From: Prosthecodimorpha hirschii
Lineage (GTDB): Bacteria > Pseudomonadota > Alphaproteobacteria > Rhizobiales > Ancalomicrobiaceae
Reading direction: 5' to 3'
Assembly: GCF_001305515.1 (NCBI RefSeq)
Contig: NZ_LJYW01000001.1
Span: 3,072,668 to 3,136,667 of the forward strand
DNA length: 64,000 bases
The position numbers were made by a program, and so were the translations under genes. The notes under the pieces were generated by a model. The model was not told where the DNA came from. It saw only the letters and a list, made by a program, of their open reading frames with translations, and ran no database searches. Positions 9,524 through 18,536 of the stretch are shown in pieces. Every line of letters starts with the position of its first letter. The first letter of the stretch is position 1.

Positions 9524-10519
9524 ATGTCCCTGCCCGAAACCATGACCGCAATCGGCTATGAGGCGCCCGGCGGGCCGGACGTGCTGGTGCCGGTGACGCG
9601 GCCGGTGCCTGCGCCGGGACCGGGCGAAATCCTGGTCAGGCTGGCGGCGGCCGGCGTCAACCGGCCGGACGTGCTGCAGCGCCAAGGCGGCTATCCGCCG
9701 CCGAAGGGGGCGTCCGACATTCCGGGCCTGGAGATCGCCGGCACGGTGGTGGCGCAGGGTCCGGGCGCCGGACGCTTCGCGCTCGGCGCGACCGTGGTCG
9801 GCCTGGTTGCCGGCGGCGGCTATGCCGAATATGCGGTGGTGCACGAATCCAACGCATTGCCGGTGCCGGCCGGGCTTGATCTCGTCGCCGCAGCCGGCAT
9901 TCCGGAGACCTTCTTCACGGTCTGGTCGAACGTGTTCGACCGCGCCGGCCTGAAGCCGGGCGAGACCTTCATGGTCCATGGCGGCACGTCGGGCATCGGC
10001 ACGACCGCCATCCAGCTCGCCAAGGCCTTCGGCGCGACCGTGATCGCGACCGCCGGATCGGCGGCCAAATGCCAGGTCTGTCGGGACCTCGGCGCGGATC
10101 TGGCGGTCGACTATCGCGAACAGGATTTCGTGACCGCCGCCAAGGACTTCACCGGAGGACGCGGGGTCGACGTGATCCTCGACATGGTCGGCGGCGACTA
10201 TATCGACAAGAACCACGAGGCCGCCGCCGTGGAGGGCCGGATCGTACAGATCGCCTTCCTGAAGGGGCCGAAGGCCACGGTGAACTTCACCCGGCTGATG
10301 CTCAAGCGGTTGGTCCATACCGGATCGACGCTGCGGGCGCGTGAAGTCCCCTTCAAGGCCGCGATCGCCGGTGCCCTGGAGGCCAAGGTCTGGCCGCTGA
10401 TCGAGGCCGGCACGGTGCGGGTGGTGATGGATTCGACCTTCCCGCTCGCCGAGGCCGCCGCCGCCCATGCGCGCATGGAGACCAACGCCCATATCGGCAA
10501 GATCGTGCTGACGGTCTGA
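9524..10519 (+). CDS. NAD(P)H:quinone oxidoreductase, zinc-free MDR family (PIG3-like)
   Basis: A 331-residue medium-chain reductase of the quinone oxidoreductase/PIG3 type. The N-terminal GroES-like domain includes the family signature VNRPDVLQRQGGYPPPKGAS. The Rossmann domain has HGGTSGIGTTAIQLAKAFGA for NADPH binding. No structural-zinc cysteine cluster of alcohol dehydrogenases is present. The start at 9524 (CGGAGA upstream) is preferred over the longer frame; ATG at 9542 is an alternative. It likely reduces quinones in the cytoplasm; the physiological substrate is unknown. Confidence 0.9.
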   Translation: MSLPETMTAIGYEAPGGPDVLVPVTRPVPAPGPGEILVRLAAAGVNRPDVLQRQGGYPPPKGASDIPGLEIAGTVVAQGPGAGRFALGATVVGLVAGGGYAEYAVVHESNALPVPAGLDLVAAAGIPETFFTVWSNVFDRAGLKPGETFMVHGGTSGIGTTAIQLAKAFGATVIATAGSAAKCQVCRDLGADLAVDYREQDFVTAAKDFTGGRGVDVILDMVGGDYIDKNHEAAAVEGRIVQIAFLKGPKATVNFTRLMLKRLVHTGSTLRAREVPFKAAIAGALEAKVWPLIEAGTVRVVMDSTFPLAEAAAAHARMETNAHIGKIVLTV

Positions 10520-10647
10520 AGCCGCCGCCGGATCGGCGCCACCGCATCGGGTTGGCGCCGAGCGGGAGCCGGCCGGCAGCCGGCGCGGACGGCCGGGCCA
10601 TCGTCCGAAGGTCCCGGCAGGCCGGCACCGCACCGCGGGACAATTTA

Positions 10648-10676
10648 TTGCACAATGGCCGGGCACCGCGTATATA
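10648..10676 (+). promoter_or_regulatory. Sigma-70-type promoter of trcR
   Basis: TTGCAC (10648-10653), a 17-base spacer and TATATA (10671-10676). It lies 83 bases before the trcR start in an otherwise GC-rich spacer. Confidence 0.75.
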
Positions 10677-10759
10677 GTCGGCAATCCCGTCAATCGACGA
10701 CAGATTTCAAGCCTCCCCCCGAAGGCCACCGGGAGAGGCCACGAGGAGGGTCCGCCCCG

Positions 10760-11464
10760 ATGTCCAACGCGCCGAATACGCCGCTGATGCCGAAGGCGAC
10801 CGCCGTTTGGCTGGTCGAGAACACCGCGCTCAGCTTCGAGCAGATCGCGTCCTTCTGCCGGCTGCACCCGCTCGAGGTGAAGGCGATCGCCGACGGCGAG
10901 GCCGCCCAGGGGATCAAGGGCCTCGACCCGATCATGTCCGGTCAGCTGACCCGCGACGAGATCGAGCGTGCCCAGCGCGACATCCGCTATCGGCTGAAGC
11001 TGGCCGAGCGCAAGGTGCGGGTGCCGGAGGCCAAGCGCCGCGGCCCGCGCTATACCCCGGTCTCGCGCCGCCAGGATCGGCCCAACGCCATCCTGTGGCT
11101 GCTGCGCAACCACGCCGAACTCAAGGACGCGGCGATCATGCGCCTCGTCGGCACGACCAAGACGACGATCCAGCAGATCCGCGAGCGGACCCACTGGAAC
11201 GCCGCCAACCTGCAGCCGATGGACCCGGTCACGCTCGGCCTCTGCTCGCAGCTCGAACTCGACCTCGAAGTCGAGCGCGGCTCCAAGGGCGCACCGAAGC
11301 GCGAGGAAGGCGATCCGAACGCGCAGGTGCTGCTCTCGGTCGAACAGACCACGTCCGCCGCGGCGCTGGCCGAGCAGGACGAAGAGAAGGAGCTCGACGC
11401 GGAGAAGATCTTCGCCAAGCTCAAGAGCCTCAAGGGTCCGGTCGAGCCCGACGAAGAGCTCTGA
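10760..11464 (+). CDS. trcR: Cell cycle transcriptional regulator TrcR (DUF1013)
   Basis: A 234-residue DUF1013 protein, a family confined to alphaproteobacteria and annotated as the cell-cycle regulator TrcR. The N-terminal part contains a helix-turn-helix-like segment (MPKATAVWLVENTALSFEQIA, residues 10 onward, is near-invariant in the family), a basic middle (KVRVPEAKRRGPRYTPVSRR) and an acidic C-terminus. The ATG at 10760 follows GAGGAGGG. A good sigma-70-type promoter precedes it, and a structured 3' region with a terminator follows. What genes it controls is not deducible here. Confidence 0.9.
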   Translation: MSNAPNTPLMPKATAVWLVENTALSFEQIASFCRLHPLEVKAIADGEAAQGIKGLDPIMSGQLTRDEIERAQRDIRYRLKLAERKVRVPEAKRRGPRYTPVSRRQDRPNAILWLLRNHAELKDAAIMRLVGTTKTTIQQIRERTHWNAANLQPMDPVTLGLCSQLELDLEVERGSKGAPKREEGDPNAQVLLSVEQTTSAAALAEQDEEKELDAEKIFAKLKSLKGPVEPDEEL

Positions 11465-11542
11465 TCGCGCGCCGCTCCCAGGGAGCCAGCGCGCGGGGAG
11501 CCAACGCGAGGGGGCCAAGAAGCCCTTATACCGACGGTCACG

Positions 11543-11665
11543 GAATGCTCGTCGGCATTCGATACGCGAGTTTCTCATGCCTCTGACGCCTATGAGAAAT
11601 TCGCGCTCCTTCAACGGCCCGCGGCGTCGGCATCCTGGGCCGCTGGTATTATCCAGAAACCTGGA
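11543..11665 (+). ncRNA. Candidate structured 3' UTR or small RNA downstream of trcR
   Basis: Three successive hairpins precede a terminator: GAATGC/GCATTC (11543-11548 with 11555-11560), a 13-base inverted repeat with one mismatch (11566-11578 with 11592-11604) and TCCAG/CTGGA (11652-11656 with 11661-11665). The series could be a trcR 3' UTR-derived RNA or an independent sRNA; a TTATAC at 11526-11531 might be a -10 box but lacks a matching -35. I cannot assign it to a known RNA family. Confidence 0.4.
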
Positions 11666-11673
11666 CATTCGAG

Positions 11674-11703
11674 CCGGCGGCCTTCGGGCCGCCGGTTTCG
11701 TTT
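11674..11703 (+). terminator. Rho-independent terminator downstream of trcR
   Basis: A 9-bp stem CCGGCGGCC/GGCCGCCGG (11674-11682 with 11687-11695) with a TTCG loop is followed by TTTCGTTT. On the minus strand there is no T run, so it serves plus-strand transcription. Confidence 0.85.
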
Positions 11704-12089
11704 GTGCAGCGTCGTCCGAGCCGTGTCGGCAGGATCGCATGGGCGCGGTCGCGGACCGCTCGCCATCCACTCAAGGGCGGTTCCGCCCGCCCTCGCCACC
11801 GCCACTGCCGGCACCGCCGCCACCGCGTATCTGCGCCATGGCCTTGCACACCGATCGTCGTCACCGGGAGATCGGGCCGGGCCCCTCTGGCCGCCATTCG
11901 CGTCGTCGGTCCGGCCCGGGCCTCCCGCCCGGTTCGGTCCCATCCCGAACCCGCCCAGGCCCAGCCCGAATCCGGGCTCCCCGGACCATCGCCGGTGAGG
12001 GCGGCCGGATGACGGCCAACTCAAACCTGCGCTGCCCGCGCAGGCGAGCCGGTGCGCAGGGGCTGGCCAGCGCACAGGGCCGCGTGCCG

Positions 12090-13619
12090 TCACGCCGCCA
12101 GCAAGCGTTCCCCGGCGCCGCGATAGCCGATCGCCTCGGCGATATGGATGCGGCCGACCCGTTCCTCGCCCTCCAGATCGGCGAGCGTCCGTGCCACGCG
12201 CAGGACGCGGTGATAGCCGCGCGCCGACAGTTTGAGCGCCTCGGCCGCCTGGGCGAGAAGCCGCGCGCCGGTCGCATCGGGCCGGGCGATCTCGTCGATC
12301 ACCGAGGCGCCGCAGGTGGCATTGGTGGTGCCGGCGGAAAGTCCAAGCGCGGAGAAGCGTGCGGCCTGTACGGACCGGGCCGCGGCGACGCGCCGGGCGA
12401 CGGTCGCGGAATCCTCCGACGGTGCCGGCATGACCAGATCGGCGGCGGTGACCGCCGCGACCTCGACCCGGAGATCGACCCGGTCGAGCAGCGGGCCGGA
12501 CAGCCGTTCCTGATACTCCGCCGCGCAGCGCTCGCCGCGGCGGCAGACGAAGCCGGGTTCGCCGGCCCGGCCGCAACGGCACGGATTCATCGCCGCGACC
12601 AGCTGCATCCGGGCCGGATAGGAGATCCGGTGGTTGGCGCGCGCGATCATCACGCTGCCGGTCTCCAGCGGCTGGCGCAGGCTGTCGAGCACCTGCGGGT
12701 GGAACTCTGGCAGTTCGTCCAGGAACAGGACGCCGTGATGGGCGAGCGAGACCTCGCCCGGCCGGGCACGGAAGCCGCCGCCGACCAGGGCCGCCATCGA
12801 GGCCGAATGATGCGGCGCCCGGAACGGCCGCCGGTTCGACAGCCGGCCCTCGGCCAGTTCGCCGGCGATCGAGGCGATCATCGAGACCTCGAGCAGTTCC
12901 TTCGGATCGAGCGGCGGCAGGATCGAGGGCAGCCGCGCGGCGAGCATCGACTTGCCGGATCCGGGCGGGCCGATCATCAGGAGGTTGTGCGAGCCGGCCG
13001 CCGCGATCTCGAGCGCCCGCTTGGCGGTCTCCTGGCCCTTCACGTCCTTCAGGTCGGGCATCACGGCCGGGTTCTCGCGCATGCGCGGCTCCGGCCGGGC
13101 GATCACCTGGGTGCCCTTGAAGTGGTTGGCCAGCTGCACCAGGCTGCGGCCGGCGACGATGTCGATATCGGGGCTGGCCCAGGCCGCCTCCGAGCCGCAG
13201 TCGGCCGGGCAGATCAGTCCGCGCCCCATGGCATTGGCGCCGATCGCCGCCGGCAGAACGCCCGCGACCGGCGCGATGGTGCCGTCGAGCGCCAGTTCGC
13301 CGACCGCCACGAAATCGGCCAGCTGGTCGCCCGGCAAGGCCCCGATCGCCGCCATGATGCCGAGCGCGATCGGCAGGTCGTAGTGGCTGCCTTCCTTGGG
13401 CAGGTCGGCGGGCGCCAGATTGACCGTGATATGCTTCAGGGGCAGGCCGAGCCCGGTCGCGTAGAGGGCGGCGCGGATGCGCTCGCGGCTTTCCGCAACG
13501 GTCTTGTCGGGCAGGCCGACGATCGCGAAGGTCGGTTTGCCGCTGGTCAGCTGCACCTGGACATCGACCGGAACCGCCTCGATGCCCTGAAACGAGACCG
13601 TCGCGACATGTGCAACCAT
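12090..13619 (-). CDS. comM: YifB/ComM-type Mg-chelatase-like AAA+ ATPase
   Basis: A 509-residue YifB family protein. ComM is a hexameric helicase that aids branch migration during integration of transforming DNA. The N-terminal Lon-like domain (VATVSFQGIEAVPVDVQVQL) is followed by the ATPase core with Walker A GPPGSGKSMLAARL, Walker B VLFLDELPEF, a zinc-like cluster NPCRCGRAGEPGFVCRRGERC and the C-terminal Mg_chelatase_C domain. ATG at 13619 is chosen; an in-frame GTG at 13625 with GAGGGG just upstream is equally possible. Single gene, convergent with trcR. Confidence 0.93.
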   Translation of the reverse strand: MVAHVATVSFQGIEAVPVDVQVQLTSGKPTFAIVGLPDKTVAESRERIRAALYATGLGLPLKHITVNLAPADLPKEGSHYDLPIALGIMAAIGALPGDQLADFVAVGELALDGTIAPVAGVLPAAIGANAMGRGLICPADCGSEAAWASPDIDIVAGRSLVQLANHFKGTQVIARPEPRMRENPAVMPDLKDVKGQETAKRALEIAAAGSHNLLMIGPPGSGKSMLAARLPSILPPLDPKELLEVSMIASIAGELAEGRLSNRRPFRAPHHSASMAALVGGGFRARPGEVSLAHHGVLFLDELPEFHPQVLDSLRQPLETGSVMIARANHRISYPARMQLVAAMNPCRCGRAGEPGFVCRRGERCAAEYQERLSGPLLDRVDLRVEVAAVTAADLVMPAPSEDSATVARRVAAARSVQAARFSALGLSAGTTNATCGASVIDEIARPDATGARLLAQAAEALKLSARGYHRVLRVARTLADLEGEERVGRIHIAEAIGYRGAGERLLAA

Positions 13620-13800
13620 CGGCACCGAGCCCCTCTGCGAAACCGTCCCATTCTTAGAACGTTCCAGGAACTAATGCAACCGTGATTCGCCGCAATGCAA
13701 GAGATGCGAGCATTCCGGCGTCGTGCTGCAATCAGCGACAGGGGCGAACGAAATCCGAACAACCGGTGGAAAAGCCACCCTCTGGGTTGTGGTCGGTTGT

Positions 13801-13818
13801 ACGATGCGAACGCATCGT
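13801..13818. repeat. Perfect inverted repeat next to the binding-protein stop codon
   Basis: ACGATGCG, AA, CGCATCGT at 13801-13818, two bases past the stop of the minus-strand binding-protein gene. It could stabilise the transcript end, but there is no T run, so I do not call it a terminator. Confidence 0.5.
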
Positions 13819-13820
13819 GA

Positions 13821-14762
13821 TCAGTTCGGTGCCTTGATCAGGTCCAGCCGGGTGAAGGTGTCGAAGCCGACATAGACCACCTCCGGCACCTTGCGGCCCT
13901 GCTTCAGGTCCACCAGCAGATCGACCGCCTTGACGCCCATGTCGCCGGGTCTTTGCCCGACCAGGACATGACCCAGCCCTTCCCGGACCAGCGCCTTCTG
14001 GGCCGGCAGGGCATCGGCGACGACCAGAACGGTCTGCGCCTGATCGATGCGCTGCTTGTACTTGGCGACCAGCGCCCGCCACTCCTCGGCGGCCAGCATC
14101 GGCCAGGCACCGACCGAAATGATCAGGTCGATGTCGTTGCCGCCGGCAAGCGCGCGGTCGACCATGCGCACCGCGTCGGTGAAGGTGCCGTCGGTGACCA
14201 GCGGCGAGGTCTTCGCCTCCGTCCATCCGGTCGAAAGCGCGTCGCGCACGCCGGCGATGCGCTCGGCCAGATTGGGCAGGGTCGGATCGGCGGTGACGAT
14301 CAGGAAGCGGCCGCCCTTGGGCTTCCAGCGCCGCGCGGAGGCACCGAGCGTGCGGCCGAAATCCTTGGCGTTGGTGCCGATGAAGGCCTGTCTGTGGCTG
14401 CGCGGCTGGTCGCCGTCGAAGGTCACCACCGGGACGCCGGCCGCCACCGCCTCGTCGATCGCGGTCGTCACGTCCGGCATCGTCTCCGGCGAGACCGCAA
14501 TGCCATCGATGCCCTCCTTGACCAGATCGCGGATCAGCTGCGCCTGGCTGCGCGCCTCGGCCCCGCCGGGCGCGGCATAGACGCAGGTGACCGATTTCAG
14601 CTCGCGCGCCCGCTCGCCGCAGCCGTCGCGGATGGCCTGGAAGAAGGGGCTCTCGCCGGTCGGCGGCACGATGGCGAACTGGTAGGGTTGCGCCGCGGAC
14701 GTCCCGCTCCAGGCCGCCAGGAGCAGGAATGCCGCCGCAACCGACCTCGTCATCCGCGCCAT
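13821..14762 (-). CDS. Orphan periplasmic sugar-type substrate-binding protein
   Basis: A 313-residue exported protein with a signal peptide (about residues 1-23, ending SAAQ) and a periplasmic-binding type 1 fold of the LacI/ribose-binding class (Peripla_BP_4). Family hallmarks: FAIVPPTGESPFFQAIRDGC at the start, LVKEGIDGIAVSPE, the hinge strand VPVVTFDGDQPRSHRQAFIGTN and FDTFTRLDLI at the end. No permease or ATPase gene is nearby. It follows gshB by 13 bases, so it is probably the last gene of the rsmI-yraN-gshB operon. Ligand unknown. Confidence 0.85.
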   Translation of the reverse strand: MARMTRSVAAAFLLLAAWSGTSAAQPYQFAIVPPTGESPFFQAIRDGCGERARELKSVTCVYAAPGGAEARSQAQLIRDLVKEGIDGIAVSPETMPDVTTAIDEAVAAGVPVVTFDGDQPRSHRQAFIGTNAKDFGRTLGASARRWKPKGGRFLIVTADPTLPNLAERIAGVRDALSTGWTEAKTSPLVTDGTFTDAVRMVDRALAGGNDIDLIISVGAWPMLAAEEWRALVAKYKQRIDQAQTVLVVADALPAQKALVREGLGHVLVGQRPGDMGVKAVDLLVDLKQGRKVPEVVYVGFDTFTRLDLIKAPN

Positions 14763-14775
14763 GCCGCCCTCCCGT

Positions 14776-15726
14776 TCAGGCCCGACCGGCCCGCCGCGCT
14801 TCGATCCGGTCCCAGATCATCGCCGCGATGTCCGGGCCGCCCAGCCGCTTCACCGCCCGGATGCCGGTCGGCGAGGTGACGTTGATTTCGGTCAGGAAGC
14901 CGCCGATCACGTCGATGCCGACGAAGATCAGGCCGCGTTCGCGCAAGGCCGGCCCGAGTCGGGCACAGATCTCGCGCTCGCGCGGGGTCAGCTCGGTCGC
15001 CACCGCCTGGCCGCCGCGAACCATGTTGGAGCGCAGGTCGTCGGCCGCCGGTACGCGATTGATGGCGCCGGCGAATTCCCCGTCGACCAGGATGATGCGC
15101 TTGTCGCCGTCGCGCACCTCGGCACGATACTGCTGGGTCACCCAGGGCTCGCGGAAGGTGGTCGAGAACATGTCCATCAGCGAGCCGAAATTCTCGTCCT
15201 CGGCCTTGACCCGGAACACCGCCGCGCCGCCGTTGCCGTAGAGCGGCTTCATCACGACGTCGCGATATTCGGCCCGGAAGGCGCGGATCTCCTCGGCATC
15301 GCGCGAGATCAGTGTCGGCGGCATCAGGTCCGGGAACTCGGTCACGAAGACCTTTTCGGGCGCGTTGCGGACATGGGCCGGGTCGTTGACCACCAGCGTC
15401 TTCGGATGGATGCGTTCGAGCAGATGCGTTGCCGTAACGTAGTGCATGTCGAAGGGCGGGTCCTGGCGCATGTGGACCACGTCGAATTTCGACAGGTCGA
15501 CCCGCTCCTTGTCGCCGAGGGTGAAGTGATCGCCCTCCTGGTCGCGCACCGCGACCGGCTCGACCACCGCAAAGACCTTGCCGTCGCGCATCGCCAGACG
15601 GTCGGCGGTGTAGTGCCAGAGCCGATGGCCGCGGGCCTGAGCCTCGAGCATCAGAGCGAAGGTGGAATCGCCACGGATGCGGATGCCCGCGATGTGGTCC
15701 ATCTGTACGGCAACGTCGAGCGGCAT
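14776..15726 (-). CDS. gshB: Glutathione synthetase
   Basis: A 316-residue ATP-grasp enzyme that joins gamma-glutamylcysteine and glycine. The family N-terminus [29 protein letters not shown], broken here as positions 2-20 and on, is standard; the ATP-grasp part shows [18 protein letters not shown], the small loop [21 protein letters not shown] segment and the metal site [21 protein letters not shown]. The ATG at 15726 follows GGAG at good spacing; the open frame extends to 15783 without family similarity. It lies between yraN and the binding protein on the minus strand. Confidence 0.95.
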   Translation of the reverse strand: MPLDVAVQMDHIAGIRIRGDSTFALMLEAQARGHRLWHYTADRLAMRDGKVFAVVEPVAVRDQEGDHFTLGDKERVDLSKFDVVHMRQDPPFDMHYVTATHLLERIHPKTLVVNDPAHVRNAPEKVFVTEFPDLMPPTLISRDAEEIRAFRAEYRDVVMKPLYGNGGAAVFRVKAEDENFGSLMDMFSTTFREPWVTQQYRAEVRDGDKRIILVDGEFAGAINRVPAADDLRSNMVRGGQAVATELTPREREICARLGPALRERGLIFVGIDVIGGFLTEINVTSPTGIRAVKRLGGPDIAAMIWDRIEARRAGRA

Positions 15727-15807
15727 CGGCAACTCCGGTCCTGCGATCCTGTTTCGTGTACCGCCCCCCGGGGCGGCCGACAATCCGGCGCGACGCCCGG
15801 CAGGATG

Positions 15808-16188
15808 TCACGCGCGGGGTCGGAAGGCATCCGGCATGTGGTGCGGCCAGCGCCGCGGTACCACCGCGACGAGGTCGAATCGCTGGTCGAAATCCTGCAG
15901 GGCAGGTCGGCGTGCGATCCATATCTCGGCCGCCGCGGCGATGCGCCGGGCGGTGCGGTCGTCGAGCGCCTCCAGGGCCGCGTCCAGCGTCGCGCGCGCC
16001 TTGACCTCGACGAAGACGACGGTGCGGCCGCGCCGGGCGACCAGGTCGATCTCGCCGCCCGCCGCCCGGAAGCGACGATCGAGGATCGCATAGCCCTTCA
16101 GGCGCAGAAGCCAAGCCGCGCGCGTCTCCGCCGACAGGCCCCAGCGATAGGCCGAGACGCGCGACGGATCGGCTGTCGGGCGCGTCAT
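15808..16188 (-). CDS. yraN: YraN family endonuclease-like protein (UPF0102)
   Basis: A 126-residue UPF0102 protein with the restriction-endonuclease-like fold. The core motif is visible: E21 in AETRAAWLLRLKGYAIL, then GGEIDLVARRGRTVVFVEVKAR, the D-x(n)-E-x-K pattern of nuclease active sites. Its role in cells is not established. Its ATG overlaps the rsmI stop by four bases (ATGA), indicating translational coupling. The rsmI-yraN neighbourhood also occurs in E. coli. Confidence 0.93.
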   Translation of the reverse strand: MTRPTADPSRVSAYRWGLSAETRAAWLLRLKGYAILDRRFRAAGGEIDLVARRGRTVVFVEVKARATLDAALEALDDRTARRIAAAAEIWIARRPALQDFDQRFDLVAVVPRRWPHHMPDAFRPRA

Positions 16189-17102
16189 TCCTCGGCGTCC
16201 GCCGTGGATTTCAGCTGCAACGCGCGTTCGTAGAGCGCCTTGCGGTCGGCCCCGAGCAGGCGCGCCACCTCGGCGGCCGCCTTGCCGGGCGGCAGGCGGC
16301 CGAGCGCGGCGGTCAGCATGCCGTCGATGTCGGCCGCACTCGCCTCCTCGTCGGCCGGAGGGCCGATCACGATGACGATCTCGCCGCGCGGGTCGCGCTC
16401 GGTCCAGCGTGTCGAGAGCGTGGCGAGGTCGCCGCGCACGACCTCCTCGAAGGCCTTGGTCAGCTCCCGGCCGACCGCGCCGGGCCGGGCCGGGCCGAGC
16501 ACGGCGGCCAGTTCGACGAGCGTCTCGGCGAGGCGGTGCGGCGATTCGTAGAAGACCAGCGTCGCCTTGACGGGGGCGAGCTCCTCGATGCGGCGCCGGC
16601 GCGCCTCGGTGCGGCTCGGCAGGAAACCCGCGAACAGGATCGTGTCGCTCGGCAGCCCGGAGGCGACCATGGCGGCCAGCAGCGCCGAGGCGCCCGGGAT
16701 CGGAATGACCTTGCGCCCCTCCCCGATCGCCGCCTCGACCAGCTTGTAGCCGGGGTCGGACAGGAGCGGCGTGCCGGCATCCGAGACCAGCGCCACCGAC
16801 CGGCCTTCCGCCAGCAGCGCCAGCAGGCGCGGGCGCTCGGCGGCGGCATTGTGCTCATGATAGGCGGTCATCCGCGTGCGAATGCCGTAGCGGTCGAGCA
16901 GGACGCGGGTGACGCGGGTATCCTCGCAGGCGATCAGGTCGGCGCCGGCCAGCGTCTCCAGCGCCCGGATGGTCACATCGCCCAGATTGCCGATCGGGGT
17001 GGAGACGATGTACAGAGCCGGCTCGGGACGCGCCGCCTCGAAACGTGCCGGCCCGATGTGGTAGGCTGTTCGGGTCGGGGGTCTGGCGTCGTCCTGCTGC
17101 AT
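16185..17102 (-). CDS. rsmI: 16S rRNA (cytidine1402-2'-O)-methyltransferase
   Basis: A 305-residue tetrapyrrole-methylase-fold enzyme that 2'-O-methylates C1402 in the ribosomal P site. Signature sequences: LYIVSTPIGNLGDVTIRALETL, CEDTRVTRVLLDRYGI, VSDAGTPLLSDPGYKLV and FYESPHRLAETL. The start MQQDDARPP at 17102 is used; the frame remains open to 17417 but that part overlaps the divergent gene's upstream region and is not family-like. The gene leads an operon with yraN, gshB and an orphan binding protein, divergent from an LpoA-like gene. Confidence 0.96.
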   Translation of the reverse strand: MQQDDARPPTRTAYHIGPARFEAARPEPALYIVSTPIGNLGDVTIRALETLAGADLIACEDTRVTRVLLDRYGIRTRMTAYHEHNAAAERPRLLALLAEGRSVALVSDAGTPLLSDPGYKLVEAAIGEGRKVIPIPGASALLAAMVASGLPSDTILFAGFLPSRTEARRRRIEELAPVKATLVFYESPHRLAETLVELAAVLGPARPGAVGRELTKAFEEVVRGDLATLSTRWTERDPRGEIVIVIGPPADEEASAADIDGMLTAALGRLPPGKAAAEVARLLGADRKALYERALQLKSTADAEE

Positions 17103-17266
17103 CGTCGGCTCTCCGGATCGGACAAGCTCTATCCGACCCGTGTCGGCCGGGCCACAGCCGATCGATCGGTAGCCGTGTTTTGACCTGCAGTCATCCTGAG
17201 GCCACAATCCAGCACCCTGTTCGGCCTGCTTCCTGTTCGAACCGTCAGCTTTCCGGAGATACGCCC

Positions 17267-18475
17267 GTGCCGTTCGCTGCCCGCCGCCCCACCGGATCGT
17301 CACGTCTGGCGCAGGCCGTCGTGATCGCGTCGGTCCTGGCGCTCGGCGCCTGCAACATGAACGGCGGCGGTCCGACCGCCGGCCTGTTCGGCGGCGAGAA
17401 GCAGACCACCGCGGCACCGCCGCCGAACAATCCGCCGGTGATCGGCGGCGGCGGCGTGAAGATCGCCATGATCCTGCCGACCACGGCGGGCGGCCAGTCC
17501 GGCCAGCTGGCCCAGCAGCTCAAGAATGCCGCCGATCTCGCCGTCCAGGAATTTCCCGGCGCGAACATCCAGATCGTGGTCAAGGACGACGGCGGCACGA
17601 CCGAGGGCGGCCAGGCCGCCGCCAGCCAGGCGGTCGGCGAGGGTGCGCAGCTGATCATCGGCCCGCTCAATGCGGTCGCCGCACGCGGCGTCGCCGGCCC
17701 GGCCCGGCAGGCGGGCGTGCCGGTCGTCACCTTCACCACCGACACCAGCGTGGCCAGCCGCGGCGTCTATCTGATCGGCTTCCTGCCCTCGACCGACGTG
17801 GAGCGCATCGTCGCCTTCGCGGCGACGCAGAACCGGCGCAGCTTCGCGGCGCTGGTGCCCGACGACGCCTACGGCTCGGTCACCGAGGCCGCCTTCCGGC
17901 AGGCCGCCGCCCAGGCCAATGTGCGCATCCTCGGCATCGAGCGCTATCGCGACGCCACCGAGATGACCGCCAAGGCGCAGGTCATCGCCAAGCTCGGCGG
18001 CCAGATCGACGCCGTCTTCGTGCCCGACGTGGCGCAGAATGCCGCCATGGCGGTGCAGGCCATGACGGGGGCCGGGCTCGACCCGCGCAAGGTCAAGTTC
18101 CTCGGCACCGGCCGCTGGAACGATCCGGCCGCCCTCGCCTCCCCGGCGCTCGTCGGGGCCTGGTATCCGGCGGTCGACCCGGCCAAGGTCGACGGCTTCA
18201 AGTCGCGCTACCGGCAGACCTATGGCGGCGAAGCCAGCCCGCTCGCCGTGCTCGGCTACGAGGCCGTGTTCCTCGCCGCCGGCCTCGTCCGCAATGCCGG
18301 CCCGAACCCGTTCCGCGAGGATGTGCTCCTGTCGCGCAACGGCTTCCTCGGCGCCACCGGCGTGTTCCGCTTCCGCCCCGACGGCATCAGCGAGCGCGGC
18401 CTCGCCGTGTTCGAGATCACGCAGGGCGGCTCGAAGATGGTCGGCCCGGCCGAGAAGGCGTTCAACGGGACCTGA
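17267..18475 (+). CDS. Penicillin-binding-protein activator-like lipoprotein (LpoA/YraM-like)
   Basis: A 402-residue lipoprotein: signal sequence with lipobox LGAC (Cys29), a proline/glycine-rich spacer, then a periplasmic-binding type 6 domain (IAMILPTTAGGQSGQLAQQLKNAADLA, VVTFTTDTSVASRGVYLIGFLP). In E. coli the gene between rsmI and yraN is lpoA, the outer-membrane activator of PBP1a; here it is divergent from rsmI-yraN, which supports that assignment. A Leu/Ile/Val-type binding protein remains the alternative. The GTG start at 17267 follows GGAG; longer frames upstream are not protein-like. Confidence 0.8.
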   Translation: MPFAARRPTGSSRLAQAVVIASVLALGACNMNGGGPTAGLFGGEKQTTAAPPPNNPPVIGGGGVKIAMILPTTAGGQSGQLAQQLKNAADLAVQEFPGANIQIVVKDDGGTTEGGQAAASQAVGEGAQLIIGPLNAVAARGVAGPARQAGVPVVTFTTDTSVASRGVYLIGFLPSTDVERIVAFAATQNRRSFAALVPDDAYGSVTEAAFRQAAAQANVRILGIERYRDATEMTAKAQVIAKLGGQIDAVFVPDVAQNAAMAVQAMTGAGLDPRKVKFLGTGRWNDPAALASPALVGAWYPAVDPAKVDGFKSRYRQTYGGEASPLAVLGYEAVFLAAGLVRNAGPNPFREDVLLSRNGFLGATGVFRFRPDGISERGLAVFEITQGGSKMVGPAEKAFNGT

Positions 18476-18536
18476 GCGCTAACATATAATATTTGCTCAA
18501 ATTTTATCTTTGCATAATTATATCGAGGCAATGCTT

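Larger units (their letters stand above)
11465..12089. other. Intergenic region between trcR and yifB
   Basis: 625 bases between convergent genes. It contains the hairpin cluster and terminator at 11543-11703. The rest (11704-12089) is very GC-rich and shows only frames without family resemblance, so I see nothing further there. Confidence 0.6.

Noticed and set aside
13801..13818. Terminator after the binding-protein gene
   Set aside because: The inverted repeat is perfect but there is no T run on the minus strand.
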